Origin: Alphaproteobacteria bacterium | GTDB lineage: Bacteria; Pseudomonadota; Alphaproteobacteria; DSM-16000; Inquilinaceae | NCBI GenBank assembly: GCA_028281925.1 | Contig: JANQIX010000057.1 | Location: 1 to 64,000 of the forward strand | DNA length: 64,000 nucleotides | Direction of reading: 5' to 3' | In this document: one piece after another, positions 63,768-64,000 of the stretch | How positions within the stretch are numbered: position 1 is the stretch's first letter | Layout: each line of letters starts with the position of its first letter | The notes under the pieces: generated by a model | Database searches by the model: none | Seen by the model: the letters and a program-made list of their open reading frames with translations, nothing else | Told to the model about the DNA's origin: nothing | Translations under genes and position numbers: made by a program

Positions 63768-64000
63768 ACGTTCTGGTTCTGCTTGGCGGCCCCAGCACAC
63801 AGTTCGAGCAGGCGGGCCACGTCTATCCCAAGCCCCTGATCGAAGTCGGCGGCGCGCCGATGATCGAGCGGGTGATCGACTGCTATGCACCGCTGGTAGG
63901 CGACGATGGCCAGTTCATCTTCGTCGTCCGCCGGCAGGACGATCAGCGCTATCACCTGGGCTCGGTCATTCGTCTCCTGGTGCCGTCCGCCGTGGTCATC
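63764..64000 (+). CDS. sugar nucleotidyltransferase, 5' part
   Basis: Begins at GTG 63764 (MNVLVLLGGPSTQFEQAGHV) and runs off the window after 79 codons. YPKPLIEVGGAPMIERVID resembles the nucleotide-binding start of NTP transferases, though the usual GGxGTR signature reads LGGPSTQFEQ, so the glycine-rich loop is atypical. The end is outside the window. Confidence 0.75.
   Translation, partial: MNVLVLLGGPSTQFEQAGHVYPKPLIEVGGAPMIERVIDCYAPLVGDDGQFIFVVRRQDDQRYHLGSVIRLLVPSAVVI

Overview
The window is high-GC DNA with tightly packed operons, frequent 4-bp ATGA/GTGA gene overlaps and REP-like intergenic palindromes. Gene content (DabAB bicarbonate pump, split PTS-type dihydroxyacetone kinase, nicotinate-type heterocycle genes like those known from Azorhizobium, several ABC importers) suggests a free-living alphaproteobacterium, perhaps Rhodospirillales-like. 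That placement is inference; no rRNA or tRNA gene was seen.

Layout. 1-8 kb: end of a LamG/cadherin-like surface protein, a CHASE2 sensor histidine kinase, and two secreted FecR-domain paralogs with extreme glycine-rich tails and matching upstream leaders. 8-18.6 kb: dhaK facing an eleven-gene operon that encodes a carbohydrate-type ABC importer (binding protein, two permeases, a 60-residue membrane protein, two ATPases) followed by DhaL, DhaM(EIIA), HPr, EI and an HTH protein. Substrate would enter by the ABC system and be phosphorylated from PEP by EI, HPr, DhaM, DhaL and DhaK. A mobile-element remnant sits inside this operon. 19-28 kb: glutamate decarboxylase, a tandem DUF1963 pair (one copy broken by an amber codon), an AhpD-like protein, a ParDE toxin-antitoxin pair, a PCuAC-like protein with a divergent membrane protein. 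27.7-32.4 kb: a branched-chain-amino-acid-type ABC importer. 32.4-33.6 kb: two divergent, distantly similar genes around a 45-bp palindrome centred on a Fur-like box, plus a 59-residue ORF. 33.7-37 kb: M19 dipeptidase and threonine catabolism (kbl-tdh). 37.2-42.4 kb: LysR regulator divergent from dabB-dabA.

42.5-52.1 kb: enamidase and a minus-strand operon of molybdenum hydroxylase (FAD and fused FeS/Mo subunits), 6-hydroxynicotinate reductase, UPF0280, two DUF1185 proteins and a MarR regulator. Together they can carry a pyridine carboxylate through hydroxylation, ring reduction and ring opening. 52.2-53.7 kb: FetAB-type exporter. 53.7-64 kb: a surface-glycan region with a glycosyltransferase-like protein, a coupled XRE / radical SAM-SPASM / deleted methyltransferase / CBS-NeuB-SAF-TIM-barrel operon, a CMP-sugar synthetase, UDP-glucuronate decarboxylase, a GDPD-like protein, a HAD phosphatase and the start of a nucleotidyltransferase.

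Best candidates for something undescribed are the LamG/CHASE2/dual-FecR locus, the XRE-radical SAM-CBS-NeuB-TIM glycan operon, and the Fur-palindrome gene trio.
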